Source: Planococcus liqunii
GTDB taxonomy: Bacteria > Bacillota > Bacilli > Bacillales_A > Planococcaceae
Reading direction: 5' to 3'
NCBI RefSeq assembly: GCF_030413595.1
Contig: NZ_CP129238.1
Coordinates: forward strand, 2,046,001-2,110,000
Length of the DNA stretch: 64,000 nucleotides
The notes beneath the pieces are model-generated. The model searched no databases and was not told where the DNA came from. It was given only the letters and a program-made list of their open reading frames with translations. Shown here piece by piece: positions 17,136 to 26,101 of the stretch (position 1 is the first letter of the stretch; each line of letters begins with the position of its first letter). The position numbers and the translations under genes are program-made.

Positions 17136-18089
17136 TTATTTTGCTTCGATCGTGATATTGTTCAATTCCTTGTCCTGGACGGTGTCTCCCCAATACGTAT
17201 TGCCGAATGCCCGTTCTTTCATCGTCCATTCCACCGGTTCCCAGTCCGGTTCGAATATCAAGTAGCCGCCTGTGAACAATTCAACGCGGAAGCCGCTGCC
17301 CGGATCCATGACATACAAGTAAAGCGCCTGCGAAATGCCGTGTTTGCCTGGACCGATAAAATCGATATCGTGTTCACGAAGAATATCGGCAGCCCTCAAG
17401 ATATCCTGGGAATCATCCGACCAATACGAGATATGGTGAATGCGCGCCGGCGTCGGCAAGGCTGGCTTTTGTGCCAGTGCAATATCGTGGACAAGTTGGG
17501 TAACGCTCATCCAGCCAGCGATCACATCGCCATTGTCATCCCGCAAATACTCCCGCATATTAAAGCCCAGTTGCTTTAAAAACTCGTAAGTGATGCCCGC
17601 GTCTGTGGATGTATGGATGTTGACATGGTCGAGTCTTCGAGGGGACACGCCTTTTGACCAGGATTTATACGTCTGGTTTTTCAAAATCGACTTCCGGCTT
17701 TCTTCGACTGCCGGGCGCTCGACATCGTAATACAACTCGAACGTGTGGCCGCTCGGCAGTTTGAAACGGATCGCTTCGCCAATGCCTGGGGTTGTCCCGG
17801 CTGCCAAGGAATCAACTGGAATTCCGTCCTGCTCTAACAGCTCCTTGAAACCTGCTACATCTTCCCGGTTTTTTGTCCGCCAGCCGATGTATTTCACATG
17901 GCCGCTGCCGCCTTTTTCGATCGATAAGGTATGGTGCTGGAAATCACCCCATGCCCGCAAATAATGGACGCCGTCGATTTCTGTTGTTTCTTCGAGGCCG
18001 ATCACTTCTTTAAAGAAATGCAGTGATTTTTCTAAATCTGGTGTAACCAATGCCACATAGCCTAATTTCGCAATTTCCGGATTGCCCAT
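17136..18089 (-). CDS. extradiol catechol 2,3-dioxygenase, type I (second copy)
   Basis: 317 residues, collinear with the 5931-6884 enzyme over its full length and very similar (same RRLDHVN, IHHISYW, DPGSGFRVELF ligand motifs and LIFEPDWEPVEW tail). It is first in module II, with GGCGGGGA before ATG 18089. No hydrolase or monooxygenase is encoded in this operon, so it would use catechols produced elsewhere or serve a different ring. The three dioxygenase genes in the island suggest either several catechols in one pathway or recent duplication. Confidence 0.9.
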   Translation of the reverse strand: MGNPEIAKLGYVALVTPDLEKSLHFFKEVIGLEETTEIDGVHYLRAWGDFQHHTLSIEKGGSGHVKYIGWRTKNREDVAGFKELLEQDGIPVDSLAAGTTPGIGEAIRFKLPSGHTFELYYDVERPAVEESRKSILKNQTYKSWSKGVSPRRLDHVNIHTSTDAGITYEFLKQLGFNMREYLRDDNGDVIAGWMSVTQLVHDIALAQKPALPTPARIHHISYWSDDSQDILRAADILREHDIDFIGPGKHGISQALYLYVMDPGSGFRVELFTGGYLIFEPDWEPVEWTMKERAFGNTYWGDTVQDKELNNITIEAK

Positions 18090-18209
18090 TTCATCCCCGC
18101 CTTTTGTATGCGTTTACAATTAATTTAAAGAATTTGTTGAATATACTGAAATATTACACAAACAAAAACTTACATACTAGAGTAGAAATTATTCGATTAC
18201 AACGTGATT

Positions 18210-18230
18210 TTCCGTTAGTTTTTGTTAGTT
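18210..18230 (-). promoter_or_regulatory. candidate activator site upstream of module II
   Basis: Two direct repeats of CTAAC-AAAAA / CTAAC-GGAAAA on the minus strand with 10-bp spacing, matching the 8283-8306 site before module III. Located about 120 bases upstream of the dioxygenase start at 18089. Confidence 0.4.
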
Positions 18231-18269
18231 TTTAATTTTTGAGTCATGCGACTCATGAAAATAAAAACA

Positions 18270-18291
18270 CTGAAAAGATTTCTCTTTTCAG
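18270..18291 (-). terminator. terminator of module I
   Basis: CTGAAAAGA / TCTTTTCAG stem with a TTTC loop. On the minus strand it is followed by TGTTTTTATTTT, 42 bases after the aldolase stop at 18334. A second small inverted repeat, GAGTC-ATGC-GACTC, lies at 18241-18254. Confidence 0.75.
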
Positions 18292-18333
18292 CGCTTTTGC
18301 TTATCTATGGAATTTTACTGGCATTAATATTGC

Positions 18334-19347
18334 TTAAAGAGCTTTCTTAACCGCAAAACTTTGAGCGACATCATAGATCAGATCTTCCTGTCCGCCGACC
18401 GCTTTCATGCGGCCGAGTTCCACCAGGATATCGCGTTCATCGACACCGAATTTCTTGGCCGCCGTCTGTGTGTGCAGCAAGAAGCTCGAATAGACACCGG
18501 AATAGCCCATGATCAATCCCGATCCCGTGATTTCCTGCGGGCGCTGCATAAAAGGCGCCACGACATCGTTCGCCACGTCCATGATTGAATACAGATCAAT
18601 GCCGGTCTGGTAGCCGAGGCGCTCAAGCACCGCAACCATGACTTCGGTCTGCGTATTGCCGCTGCCTGCGCCGAGTGCGCGCAAGCTGCCGTCAATATAT
18701 GTAGCTCCTGCTTCGACTGCTGCAACTGTGTTCGCCATGGCCATTGACAAATTATTGTGGCCATGGAAGCCGATTTCGCAGGACACCGATTGCTTCAAAG
18801 CGCTGATGCGCTCGGTGACTTCATGCGGCAAGAGATACCCCGCTGAATCCGTCACGTAAATCACTTCGGCGCCGTAGCTTTCAAACAGCTTGGCTTGTTC
18901 AACGATTTTCCGGACGTCAGCCATATGCGCCATCATCAAAAAGCCGACCGTTTTTAAGCCAAGTTCACGGCCAAGGGCAATATGCTGGGCTGCCACGTCC
19001 GCTTCCGTGACATGCGTCGCCACGCGGACCATTTTGGCACCCGCTTTCACCGCGTCCTGCAGATCCTCCTTGATGCCGATGCCCGGAATCAGCAGTACGG
19101 ACACCTTCGAGTTCTTGCAGACGCCGGCAGCCGCTTCAATCAATTTGAGTTCATCCACTTTTGATAAACCGTATTGCAAGGATGAACCGCCTAGGCCGTC
19201 TCCGTGCGAAACTTCAAAATAATTCACGCCGGCCCGGTCAAGCCCTCTTGCTGTATCGATCACTTGCTGTTCGGTAAACGCATGCTTCATCGCATGGCTT
19301 CCATCGCGCAACGTGACATCTAAAATTTCAAATGATCGCTGTGGCAT
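18334..19347 (-). CDS. mhpE: 4-hydroxy-2-oxovalerate aldolase
   Basis: 337 residues starting at ATG 19347, which has GGAGGGG upstream; the longer frame from 19392 overlaps the previous gene without a signal. It shows LDVTLRDGSHAMKHAF with the Asp/Arg of the HMGL-type active site, GFHGHNN metal ligands and ALGAGSGNTQTE, all diagnostic of the DmpG/MhpE aldolase. It splits 4-hydroxy-2-oxovalerate to pyruvate and acetaldehyde and channels the aldehyde to its partner dehydrogenase, encoded 13 bases upstream. Last gene of module I. Confidence 0.93.
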   Translation of the reverse strand: MPQRSFEILDVTLRDGSHAMKHAFTEQQVIDTARGLDRAGVNYFEVSHGDGLGGSSLQYGLSKVDELKLIEAAAGVCKNSKVSVLLIPGIGIKEDLQDAVKAGAKMVRVATHVTEADVAAQHIALGRELGLKTVGFLMMAHMADVRKIVEQAKLFESYGAEVIYVTDSAGYLLPHEVTERISALKQSVSCEIGFHGHNNLSMAMANTVAAVEAGATYIDGSLRALGAGSGNTQTEVMVAVLERLGYQTGIDLYSIMDVANDVVAPFMQRPQEITGSGLIMGYSGVYSSFLLHTQTAAKKFGVDERDILVELGRMKAVGGQEDLIYDVAQSFAVKKAL

Positions 19348-19360
19348 CTGTATTCCCCTC

Positions 19361-20239
19361 CTACACTTCAGCGGCTGCCAGCTGTTTCGCAAGTTCGTTT
19401 GCTACTTTGGCCGCGGCGGCTGTCATAATATCCAGATTTCCTGAGTAAGGCGGGAAGAAATCGCCTGCCCCTTCCACTTCTAAAAACACCGATACTTTCC
19501 GTCCGTCAAATTGCGGTGTTCCGCGCAGACGGTAACCCGGCACGTAGCTTTGCACGTCCTTCACCATGTCATGAATCGAAGCGATAATGTCTTCTTCTTT
19601 CGCTTCTTCCGCAATCAGTGCGTGCACCGTATCGCGCATAAGGATCGGCGGTTCAGCAGGATTCAATATGATGATTGCTTTGCCTTTTTTGGCCCCGCCC
19701 ACTTGCTCGATTGCCTTGGACGTAGTCCGCGTGAACTCGTCGATGTTAGCACGGGTTCCCGGTCCCGCACTTTTGCTTGAAATGGTTGCCACGATTTCGG
19801 CATATTCCACCGGAACGACACGGTTGATGGCATTGATAATGGGAATGGTCGCCTGGCCGCCGCACGTCACCATATTCAAGTTCGGTTCTGCAAAATGCTC
19901 GTTCAAATTCACGGTTGGAACCGTAAACGGCCCGATGGCGGCCGGCGTCAAGTCGATGACTTTTTTGCCTGCTGCGACCAGTAATTCGCTATGGTGTTTG
20001 TGCGCTTTGGCAGAAGTGGCATCAAAGACGATATCCACTAACTCCAAACACTCCATCAATCCATCGATGCCATCAGTGACCACTTCATAGCCCCGGTCTT
20101 TGGCGCGCTTCAGCCCTTCCGATTCCGGATCGATGCCGACCATGACGCTCATTTCGAGTGCGTCACTGCGTTCGATTTTATACATTAAATCCGTCCCGAT
20201 GTTTCCCGAACCGATGATGCCGACCTTTAATTTCCTCAT
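19361..20239 (-). CDS. mhpF: acetaldehyde dehydrogenase (acylating)
   Basis: 292 residues. N-terminal Rossmann motif ([17 protein letters not shown]), catalytic Cys in [11 protein letters not shown], and the [17 protein letters not shown] stretch of the DmpF/MhpF family. It converts acetaldehyde, CoA and NAD+ to acetyl-CoA, working as a complex with the aldolase encoded next. The start overlaps the hydratase stop by four bases (ATGA at 20236-20239), so the hydratase, dehydrogenase and aldolase are tightly coupled in the usual order. Confidence 0.93.
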   Translation of the reverse strand: MRKLKVGIIGSGNIGTDLMYKIERSDALEMSVMVGIDPESEGLKRAKDRGYEVVTDGIDGLMECLELVDIVFDATSAKAHKHHSELLVAAGKKVIDLTPAAIGPFTVPTVNLNEHFAEPNLNMVTCGGQATIPIINAINRVVPVEYAEIVATISSKSAGPGTRANIDEFTRTTSKAIEQVGGAKKGKAIIILNPAEPPILMRDTVHALIAEEAKEEDIIASIHDMVKDVQSYVPGYRLRGTPQFDGRKVSVFLEVEGAGDFFPPYSGNLDIMTAAAAKVANELAKQLAAAEV

Positions 20240-21027
20240 ACTTTTTCACCTTCCCTTGCAAACGAAATGGCGACTTCGTCCAGTTCGCTGAAATCGGCTG
20301 TAAACACATCATCCGCTTCAAACGGAACCGCTTTCGACAAAGCGCCTGCCAGGACGAAATAACCGGCTTTAAGGGTGATGCCGTATTCCGCTACTGCGTT
20401 GGCCAGCCAAGCCACCGCTTTAGCAGGGTGGCCCATCACCGCTTCGCCTTTGGCCGAATCAAACACTTCGCCGTTCTTGTAAACGGTCATTTCAACCTCT
20501 GCCAAATCCACCGCGTCTGGGGAAGTTCTTTTCGTTCCGAGTATCGCACCTGCAGATGATCCATTATCGGCTACGGTGTCTTCGAATTTGAACTGCCAGT
20601 TTTCAATGCGGCTGTCGATAATTTCGATTGCCGGCACGACGTAATCGGTGGCAGCCAATACATCTTCCACCGTCACGCCAGGACCTTGCAGGTCTTCTTT
20701 TAAAATAAAAGCAATTTCAAATTCCACTTTCGGCTGGATAAACGCATCCATATTGACCGCTTTGTCTTCGGTGTAAACCATCGAATCCAACACATGGCCA
20801 TAATCCGGCGTCCGGACATTAAACATGTCCTGCATCACTTTGCTCGTCAATCCGATTTTCAATCCTTTGACTTGGGCGCCCTGCTGCAGCTTTTTCTGGA
20901 TCTGCAGCAACTGGATCCCGTAAGCATCCTCAACAGAAATGGCTTCTGCTCCGGATGTCAAAGGAGGGATCGGTGTCTTTTCCTGTTCAGCTTGCGCCAA
21001 TCGGCTTGCCGCTTTTTGAATATCCAT
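20236..21027 (-). CDS. mhpD: 2-keto-4-pentenoate hydratase
   Basis: 263 residues, the usual MhpD/XylJ/DmpE length. Motifs: [10 protein letters not shown] (early), [14 protein letters not shown] (metal-binding acids), [10 protein letters not shown] and SSAGAILG. It hydrates 2-hydroxypenta-2,4-dienoate to 4-hydroxy-2-oxovalerate. AAGGAGG precedes ATG 21027, and the gene sits 15 bases after the flavin reductase gene. A decarboxylase homologue has the same fold, but the context with aldolase and dehydrogenase supports the hydratase. Confidence 0.9.
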   Translation of the reverse strand: MDIQKAASRLAQAEQEKTPIPPLTSGAEAISVEDAYGIQLLQIQKKLQQGAQVKGLKIGLTSKVMQDMFNVRTPDYGHVLDSMVYTEDKAVNMDAFIQPKVEFEIAFILKEDLQGPGVTVEDVLAATDYVVPAIEIIDSRIENWQFKFEDTVADNGSSAGAILGTKRTSPDAVDLAEVEMTVYKNGEVFDSAKGEAVMGHPAKAVAWLANAVAEYGITLKAGYFVLAGALSKAVPFEADDVFTADFSELDEVAISFAREGEKV

Positions 21028-21042
21028 CCTTTTCCTCCTTTT

Positions 21043-21519
21043 TTATAGAACCGCTGTCTTTTCTGCCAAGGCGTGGTATTGGCCGCTGAAGAAAATCAAT
21101 GGATTGCCTTCTTCCAGGCGGATGTCCAATACTTCGCCGATCAATAAGGTATGGTCACCTTCAATATGTTCCGCAACCACTTTGCAGCTGACTTGCGCCA
21201 AAGCGTTCGGGACGACCGGAAGGCCGGCCAGTTCTGCAAACTCAATTTTCGAGTCGTCTTTTAATTGGCCGGCGAACATACGGGAGTAGTTTTCCTGATC
21301 GGCGGCCAAAATATTGACTGCGAATTTCTGAGAAACTTTCACCTTTTCCAAAAAGCGCGCTTTGTGCCCAATGGATACGACGACCAGTTTCGGCGTCAAT
21401 GAAACCGACATGAACGCGTTGGCTGTCATTCCCGCCGGCTCGTTTTCAAACTCTGTAGTCAGTACCGTGACTCCTGTGGTGAATTTGCCCATTGCATCTC
21501 GGAATAAACGATCATCCAT
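21043..21519 (-). CDS. flavin reductase, small component of the two-component monooxygenase
   Basis: 158 residues of the flavin-reductase-like, FMN-binding split-barrel family (HsaB/HpaC type). MGKFTTGVTVLTT, GMTANAFMSVSL (flavin-phosphate contact) and the GDHTLLIGEVLDI end are typical. It supplies reduced flavin to HsaA/HpaB-like oxygenases. It is the only reductase in the island, while two oxygenase components are encoded (6933 and 22947), so it probably serves both. GAGGAGG precedes ATG 21519. Confidence 0.88.
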   Translation of the reverse strand: MDDRLFRDAMGKFTTGVTVLTTEFENEPAGMTANAFMSVSLTPKLVVVSIGHKARFLEKVKVSQKFAVNILAADQENYSRMFAGQLKDDSKIEFAELAGLPVVPNALAQVSCKVVAEHIEGDHTLLIGEVLDIRLEEGNPLIFFSGQYHALAEKTAVL

Positions 21520-21550
21520 GATAACTCCTCCTCTATTTTCGGTTTATACC

Positions 21551-22504
21551 TTAAGCTTTGATGGTTGGATTATTTTCTGTTTTGGTATCCGTCTGGTCAC
21601 CCCAGTAAGTGAAGCCAATGTCCATTTCATCCAAAGTCCAGACAATCGGTTCCCAGTCCGGTTCAAAAATCAAGTAGCCGTTCGTGAAGATTTCAACACG
21701 GACACCGCTGCCCGGGTCGATGGCATAAATATACATGGCTTGTGAAATCCCGTGCTTTCCGGGGCCTTTGAAGTGAATGCCGTTCTCTTTCAGAATATCC
21801 GCTGCCCGCAGCAGGTCCTGCGCATTGTCCAGCCAGTAGGAAATGTGGTGCACTTCATTTGTTGAAGCAGCATTCGGATCGTGGCTGATGGCGATATCAT
21901 GCACCAATGCGGTGACACTCAACCAAGCACCGACCAGACTGCCGTCTGGGGCCTGTACGCATTCGCGCATCTGGAAGCCTAATTTGTCCATCAGGAAATC
22001 TGCCAGTTCGTTTGCCGGCAAGGATGACAACAAGTTGACATGATCGATCCGGCGAGGAGAAATGCCGCGTGCCCATGATTTATGCGTCTGGTTTTTCAGC
22101 ACCGAACGGCTCTTCGGATCCGCCAATGTCTTTTCCATTTCGTAATAGATTTCCAATGTATGCCCGCTTGGCATTTGGAAACGGAACGCTTTGCCTTGCC
22201 CGGCTTCAATGCCTTCTTCGTTCCAAGTGATGGGAGTGCCCGATTCTTCCAGAATTTTTGCAAAACCTTCCACGTCTTCCGGCTTCTTCGTGCGCCATGC
22301 AATATGGTCCAGCTTCGCTTCGTCTCCTTGGCGAATGGTCAAGGTGTGGTGTTCAAAATCACCCCAAGCACGCAAGTAATGGACGCCGTCCCGTTCTTCT
22401 GTTTCTTCAAGGCCTAAAACTTCTTTAAAAAACCAAAGTGATTTCTCAAGATCTGTTGATACCAAACCAAAATGCCCTAATTTTGCGATTTCTGGAATTG
22501 CCAT
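21551..22504 (-). CDS. extradiol catechol 2,3-dioxygenase, type I (third copy)
   Basis: The frame opens at 22702, but AAGGGGG lies eight bases before ATG 22504, giving 317 residues. The metal-ligand motifs RRIDHVN, VHHISYW and GVRVEIF and the DPGSG signature are present. It is clearly less similar to the other two dioxygenases than they are to each other. First gene after the 22.6-22.9 kb repeat and followed by reductase, hydratase, dehydrogenase and aldolase, so it is the ring-cleavage enzyme of the only complete meta pathway. Confidence 0.9.
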   Translation of the reverse strand: MAIPEIAKLGHFGLVSTDLEKSLWFFKEVLGLEETEERDGVHYLRAWGDFEHHTLTIRQGDEAKLDHIAWRTKKPEDVEGFAKILEESGTPITWNEEGIEAGQGKAFRFQMPSGHTLEIYYEMEKTLADPKSRSVLKNQTHKSWARGISPRRIDHVNLLSSLPANELADFLMDKLGFQMRECVQAPDGSLVGAWLSVTALVHDIAISHDPNAASTNEVHHISYWLDNAQDLLRAADILKENGIHFKGPGKHGISQAMYIYAIDPGSGVRVEIFTNGYLIFEPDWEPIVWTLDEMDIGFTYWGDQTDTKTENNPTIKA

Positions 22505-22577
22505 TTGCGTTTCCCCCTTATGGTTGGTTGATAATATAAATATGATTAAGTAAGGTGTACTAAAAAAATTAACTTTG

Positions 22578-22936
22578 ATATTCCGTTTCGGTCGCTTTGG
22601 GCATGGCTCCCGCCATGAGCCGAGAAAACCACTCGTCTCATAGCTAAAAACCTTCTGCTCCTGCATCGCTGCGCTAGCTTCGTCGCAAAGGAAATGCTCC
22701 AAAATGCTTTTGGATCATTTCCTTGCCTAGCCCTTGGGCGCGCCGGCGCTGGATAAGCATTCTATAAAAAAGTGAATCATTTAGATAGTCTCTTGATCCT
22801 CATTAACTAAGATATGGAGCAAAACAGCGGAGACGCCTGCGGCTAAAAACACATGCTCCTGCATCGCTGCGCTGCTTCGTCGCAAAGCTAATGGCCTTGC
22901 AAGCTACAGCCATTAGCTTCGCAGCTGTTTTGCGGA
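22578..22936. repeat. compound intergenic palindromic repeat
   Basis: A 440-base gap inside module I. Two direct copies of TGCTCCTGCATCGCTGCGCT plus a GCTTCGTCGCAAAG tail (22656-22690 and 22854-22887) are each followed by its own inverted repeat (GGAAATG.../...CATTTCC at 22689-22723; GCTAATGGC/GCCATTAGC about 22886-22917). The second unit is bounded by inverted ends GATAT-GGA-GCAAAACAGC and GCTGTTTTGC-GGA-ATATC (about 22811-22938). No open frame of note. A degenerate relative lies at 5705-5860. Confidence 0.7.
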
Positions 22937-22946
22937 ATATCTTTAT

Positions 22947-24140
22947 TTAAACGAAATAAGTATTCGGTTCCTGGCCGCACATGACGCGTCCGTAGGTTTC
23001 GATCAAGCTGTTCGGTGTGATGAATCCGTGCAGGTGCATCGACAGGAAATCACGGTAGACCAGCTGGAACAAGTTGTTATTGTAGGAGAAGACGGACCCG
23101 GCGCCTTCGGTCATCAAGTCGATCGCTTCTTTGCAGAGCTGGTTGACGTAGCCGAAATCCGCCTTCATGCGAATGCCTTCTTCCATTGTCAGCTGCTTGC
23201 CTCTCACCGAATAGTCATCGAGCATATCAACCGCCCGGTACAGGTGAAGTTCAGCGGAATCGATTTTCAGTTGGGCTTGCGCCACTTGCAGGTGGGTAAT
23301 CGGTGCTTCGCTCATTTTGTTGTAGAAGGTATTTCCGATCCCCGCTTTTCCGACGCGCTCCATATGAAGGTCAAGCGCTGCCTGCGCCAAACCTAATGCC
23401 GGTGCAACGATGGACAAAGTCAACGAAGGGACAAAAGGCGTCTGGTAAAGCGGCACATGTTTTAATGGTTCAATCATGTATTCGCCTTGTCTTGCCAAAC
23501 GGTCGAGCGATACACGGTGCTCCGGAAGAAAGACATTTTCAACGCGGACGCTGTTGCTCCCTGACCCTTTCAAGCCCATGACATTCCAGTCGTCGAGAAC
23601 CGTCACTTCGTGCCTTGGCAATACCATGATCGCCATTTCCATGCCGCCGTTTTCGTCAGCTACCGGGAATCCGAAGTAGAACCAGTCTGCATGCGGGCTG
23701 CCTGAAACGAATGGCCACTGGGCTTCTTTAATGAAATAGCCGCCTTCCGCTTTTTCGATTTCGCATTTGATTGGTTTGAAATTTCCGGCCAAAATGACGT
23801 CTTCTCCAGGGCCGAAAATTTCATCGAGCGCTTGCTGGCCGAATGCATAAGAAATCATGTAGTCGCGGATGTTGCTTAGCGACACGAACCAGCCGGCCGA
23901 ACCGTTGCCGCGGGAAATCTCCGTCACCACTTCCGTATAAGTCCGCATATTCGTCTGATGTCCGCCGAAAATCTCCGGACGCAGCACTTTCAATAAGCCA
24001 TTGCTTTGAAGATCTTGGACCACTTCATCCGGTATTGCGCTGTTGCGGTCAATTTCAAAACTTAGTTCACGCAATTTCGGAATCAACGCTGTACCGTTTT
24101 CGACCAGTGTTTGTTTAATATCAGTCGCCATTTGAGTCAA
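22947..24140 (-). CDS. flavin-dependent monooxygenase, oxygenase component (HsaA/HpaB-like, second copy)
   Basis: About 397 residues, same fold and length as the 6933-8135 enzyme, with RPEIFGGHQ, MRTYTEVV and the DDWNVMGLKGSGSNSV stretch. It should ortho-hydroxylate a phenolic intermediate with reduced flavin from the 21043 reductase. Start choice: AAGGGG is ten bases before TTG 24140; GTG 24149 is too close and ATG 24131 too far. Between the C-C hydrolase gene (61 bases upstream) and the repeat-containing gap. Confidence 0.83.
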   Translation of the reverse strand: MTQMATDIKQTLVENGTALIPKLRELSFEIDRNSAIPDEVVQDLQSNGLLKVLRPEIFGGHQTNMRTYTEVVTEISRGNGSAGWFVSLSNIRDYMISYAFGQQALDEIFGPGEDVILAGNFKPIKCEIEKAEGGYFIKEAQWPFVSGSPHADWFYFGFPVADENGGMEMAIMVLPRHEVTVLDDWNVMGLKGSGSNSVRVENVFLPEHRVSLDRLARQGEYMIEPLKHVPLYQTPFVPSLTLSIVAPALGLAQAALDLHMERVGKAGIGNTFYNKMSEAPITHLQVAQAQLKIDSAELHLYRAVDMLDDYSVRGKQLTMEEGIRMKADFGYVNQLCKEAIDLMTEGAGSVFSYNNNLFQLVYRDFLSMHLHGFITPNSLIETYGRVMCGQEPNTYFV

Positions 24141-24200
24141 TATAGCCACGCCCCTTATTTTTTATTCATTTGAATAACCATCCCAGTTGGTTAGCAGTGG

Positions 24201-25058
24201 TTAAACTTGATTGAGCACTTTATTGCGGTCAAAGAAATCATGCGTCAATTTTATAAATTGCTCTTTTTGTTCGATTTGAGCCCAGTGGCCGCAGCGTTTG
24301 AAAACATGCAGTTCTGCGTTTTCCAGATAATCCATGACATATAGACTGCTTGCCAATGGAACAAAGCGGTCCTGGTGGCCGTGGATCAAAAGAAATTCAT
24401 GCTTCATGCGCTTTAAAGCGGATGGCGGAACCAGCATATCCGATAAGTGGGTGTTCTTGAAATTCGCTTCGTAAGAACGAAGCACTTCCGGACGGTTAAA
24501 CAATTCCATGCGCTGTTCCACAATGGCATCAAGTTTCTCTCCCATGCCCGTCGTGTCGTAAAGGAACCAGCTCAACAAATTGCGCAATGATTTGGCGGTC
24601 GGATCTTTATGGAAATTTGCCAGCTTGCTGAGTTCAGGTGTCGGTTCAGTCAAACCGCCGCCAGCCCCCATCAATACGATGCGGTCAAAGCGCTCTGGTG
24701 TATCCATTGCCAGGAATAAAGATATGACCCCACCGAGTGAGTTGCCGACCAAATGCGCTTTCTCGACATTCAAGCGATCCATCAAATTCAAAATTTGTTC
24801 GATTCTCAAATTCATCCATTGCACGCCATTGGACGGATATTCCGTCGGATGGTCGGTCTCGCCAAACCCGACAAGATCCGGTGCTACGACATGATAGTCA
24901 TTGGCGTATTGCGCGAGTACTTCTTGCCAGTTTGAACTTGCACTGGCTCCTGGGCCGCTGCCGTGCAGGAAGATGATCGTTTCGCTGTTGCCGGCTCCTC
25001 CTTCGTGTATAAGGGTTTCGTAAGTTCCTGTCTGGACTTTATATGTCTTGATTGGCAT
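24201..25058 (-). CDS. meta-cleavage product C-C hydrolase (second copy)
   Basis: 285 residues from ATG 25058, with AAGGAG nine bases upstream (25064 is too close). HGSGPGASA, GNSLGG nucleophile elbow, HGHQDRFVP acid and GHWAQIE histidine are in order. It belongs to the same HsaD/BphD/MhpC group as 4800-5651. It should hydrolyse the ring-fission product of the 21551 dioxygenase. It is the first gene of module I behind the GntR gene. Confidence 0.85.
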   Translation of the reverse strand: MPIKTYKVQTGTYETLIHEGGAGNSETIIFLHGSGPGASASSNWQEVLAQYANDYHVVAPDLVGFGETDHPTEYPSNGVQWMNLRIEQILNLMDRLNVEKAHLVGNSLGGVISLFLAMDTPERFDRIVLMGAGGGLTEPTPELSKLANFHKDPTAKSLRNLLSWFLYDTTGMGEKLDAIVEQRMELFNRPEVLRSYEANFKNTHLSDMLVPPSALKRMKHEFLLIHGHQDRFVPLASSLYVMDYLENAELHVFKRCGHWAQIEQKEQFIKLTHDFFDRNKVLNQV

Positions 25059-25443
25059 GTACATCTGCTCCTTCTAGCTAAAATTTTAGGTAATGCAAAT
25101 ATCGAAGAAATAAGCTTGAAAAATAGAATTCGCTATCTTTATGACCAAATTAAAATTCTAATATTTTAGTTGAGCTATTCTTTGCCATTCAGCTGGTGGT
25201 GTCAGCCGAACATTTCGTTTCAGCTTCCAGAATTAAAACGCTTACATTTCGAAAATGAAGATTTTCTGTTTAAGATTCTGGTCCTCCTTCCTGCTTTTCC
25301 TTTCAGCTTGCTTTGGTTCTTGATTTTGATTCTATGCGCAAGATCTGTAGTTTTCAATCTATTTTGAAAACTCAATAAATAGTTATTACATTCCTTTTCG
25401 TTTTCTGTATAAAACTTACGGAAAACGGATGTCTTTTTCGTAT
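25059..25443. promoter_or_regulatory. regulatory gap with palindrome CTAATATTTTAG
   Basis: 385 bases between the GntR gene and module I. At 25158-25169 it holds CTAATATTTTAG, an inverted CTAA-n4-TTAG repeat. The identical 12-mer is at 26102-26113 in front of the GntR gene. This is the pattern expected of a GntR operator controlling both module I and itself. A CGTTTTC/GAAAACG inverted repeat lies at 25399-25427, close after the GntR stop. No gene seen. Confidence 0.45.
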
Positions 25444-26079
25444 TTATGCATTCACATGCGTGTATTTTTCGGTAATAAATTGCGCAACTCGCATCAAATG
25501 CTTCCGCACCAGCAGCTCGGTCAGTTTGGTATCGCGGTCTTTTAAAGCGTAGTAAATCATCCGGTGTTCCGCTTGCGATTGCTCCCGGTTGCCGCCTTGA
25601 AACAATTCATCGGAGATATTGACGTAATTCAAGTAATCCCAATTGATTTTATTGGTCCGGAACGCAAAATCGTTATTGGCTGCTTTGCAGATGATCGTAT
25701 GGAATTGTACGTTCAGCGCTTCGTAGTCGTCAGCGGCTACCCCCGGAAACTCCATCGCTTCGAGCACTTTCTTCAATTCCTCCAACTGCAATTCGGTGAT
25801 GGACCGGGATGCCTGCTCGGCCAGGAAAACGTCAATCGCGACACAGAGCTGCAGCCGATCCTGGATTTCTTTCGGCTCCGGGCGGCGGACAAAAACGCCG
25901 ACTTGCGGCGTAATTGTGATATAGCCTTCTCTTTCTAATTGCGCCAATGCCTTGTGGACCGGCGTCCGGCTCATATTCATTTCTTCTGCCAGCCCGTTGA
26001 TGCTGATCGATTCCTGCATCGAGAACTTCCCTTGGACAATCATATTTTTGATGGTTTTATACGCCTGTTCTTCTTTCAT
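25444..26079 (-). CDS. GntR-family regulator with FCD ligand domain
   Basis: 211 residues. The N-terminal winged helix (residues 5-70) shows GLAEEMNMSRTPVHKALAQL and REGYITITPQVGVFV; the rest is the helical FCD domain with likely metal-ligand positions (D-x3-N-x2-FH in ALNVQFHTII; later EHRMI and H residues in VRKHLMR). FCD-type GntR proteins usually repress and are released by an organic acid. Divergent from the MmgE/PrpD gene and upstream of module I. GGAGG precedes ATG 26079. Confidence 0.85.
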   Translation of the reverse strand: MKEEQAYKTIKNMIVQGKFSMQESISINGLAEEMNMSRTPVHKALAQLEREGYITITPQVGVFVRRPEPKEIQDRLQLCVAIDVFLAEQASRSITELQLEELKKVLEAMEFPGVAADDYEALNVQFHTIICKAANNDFAFRTNKINWDYLNYVNISDELFQGGNREQSQAEHRMIYYALKDRDTKLTELLVRKHLMRVAQFITEKYTHVNA

Positions 26080-26101
26080 TTCGATTCCTCCATTTTCAAA
26101 G

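Noticed and set aside
25170..25367. Hydrophobic 65-codon plus-strand frame, possible membrane peptide
   Set aside because: No ribosome site, composition explained by AT-rich DNA, and it lies in a regulatory gap between co-directed genes.
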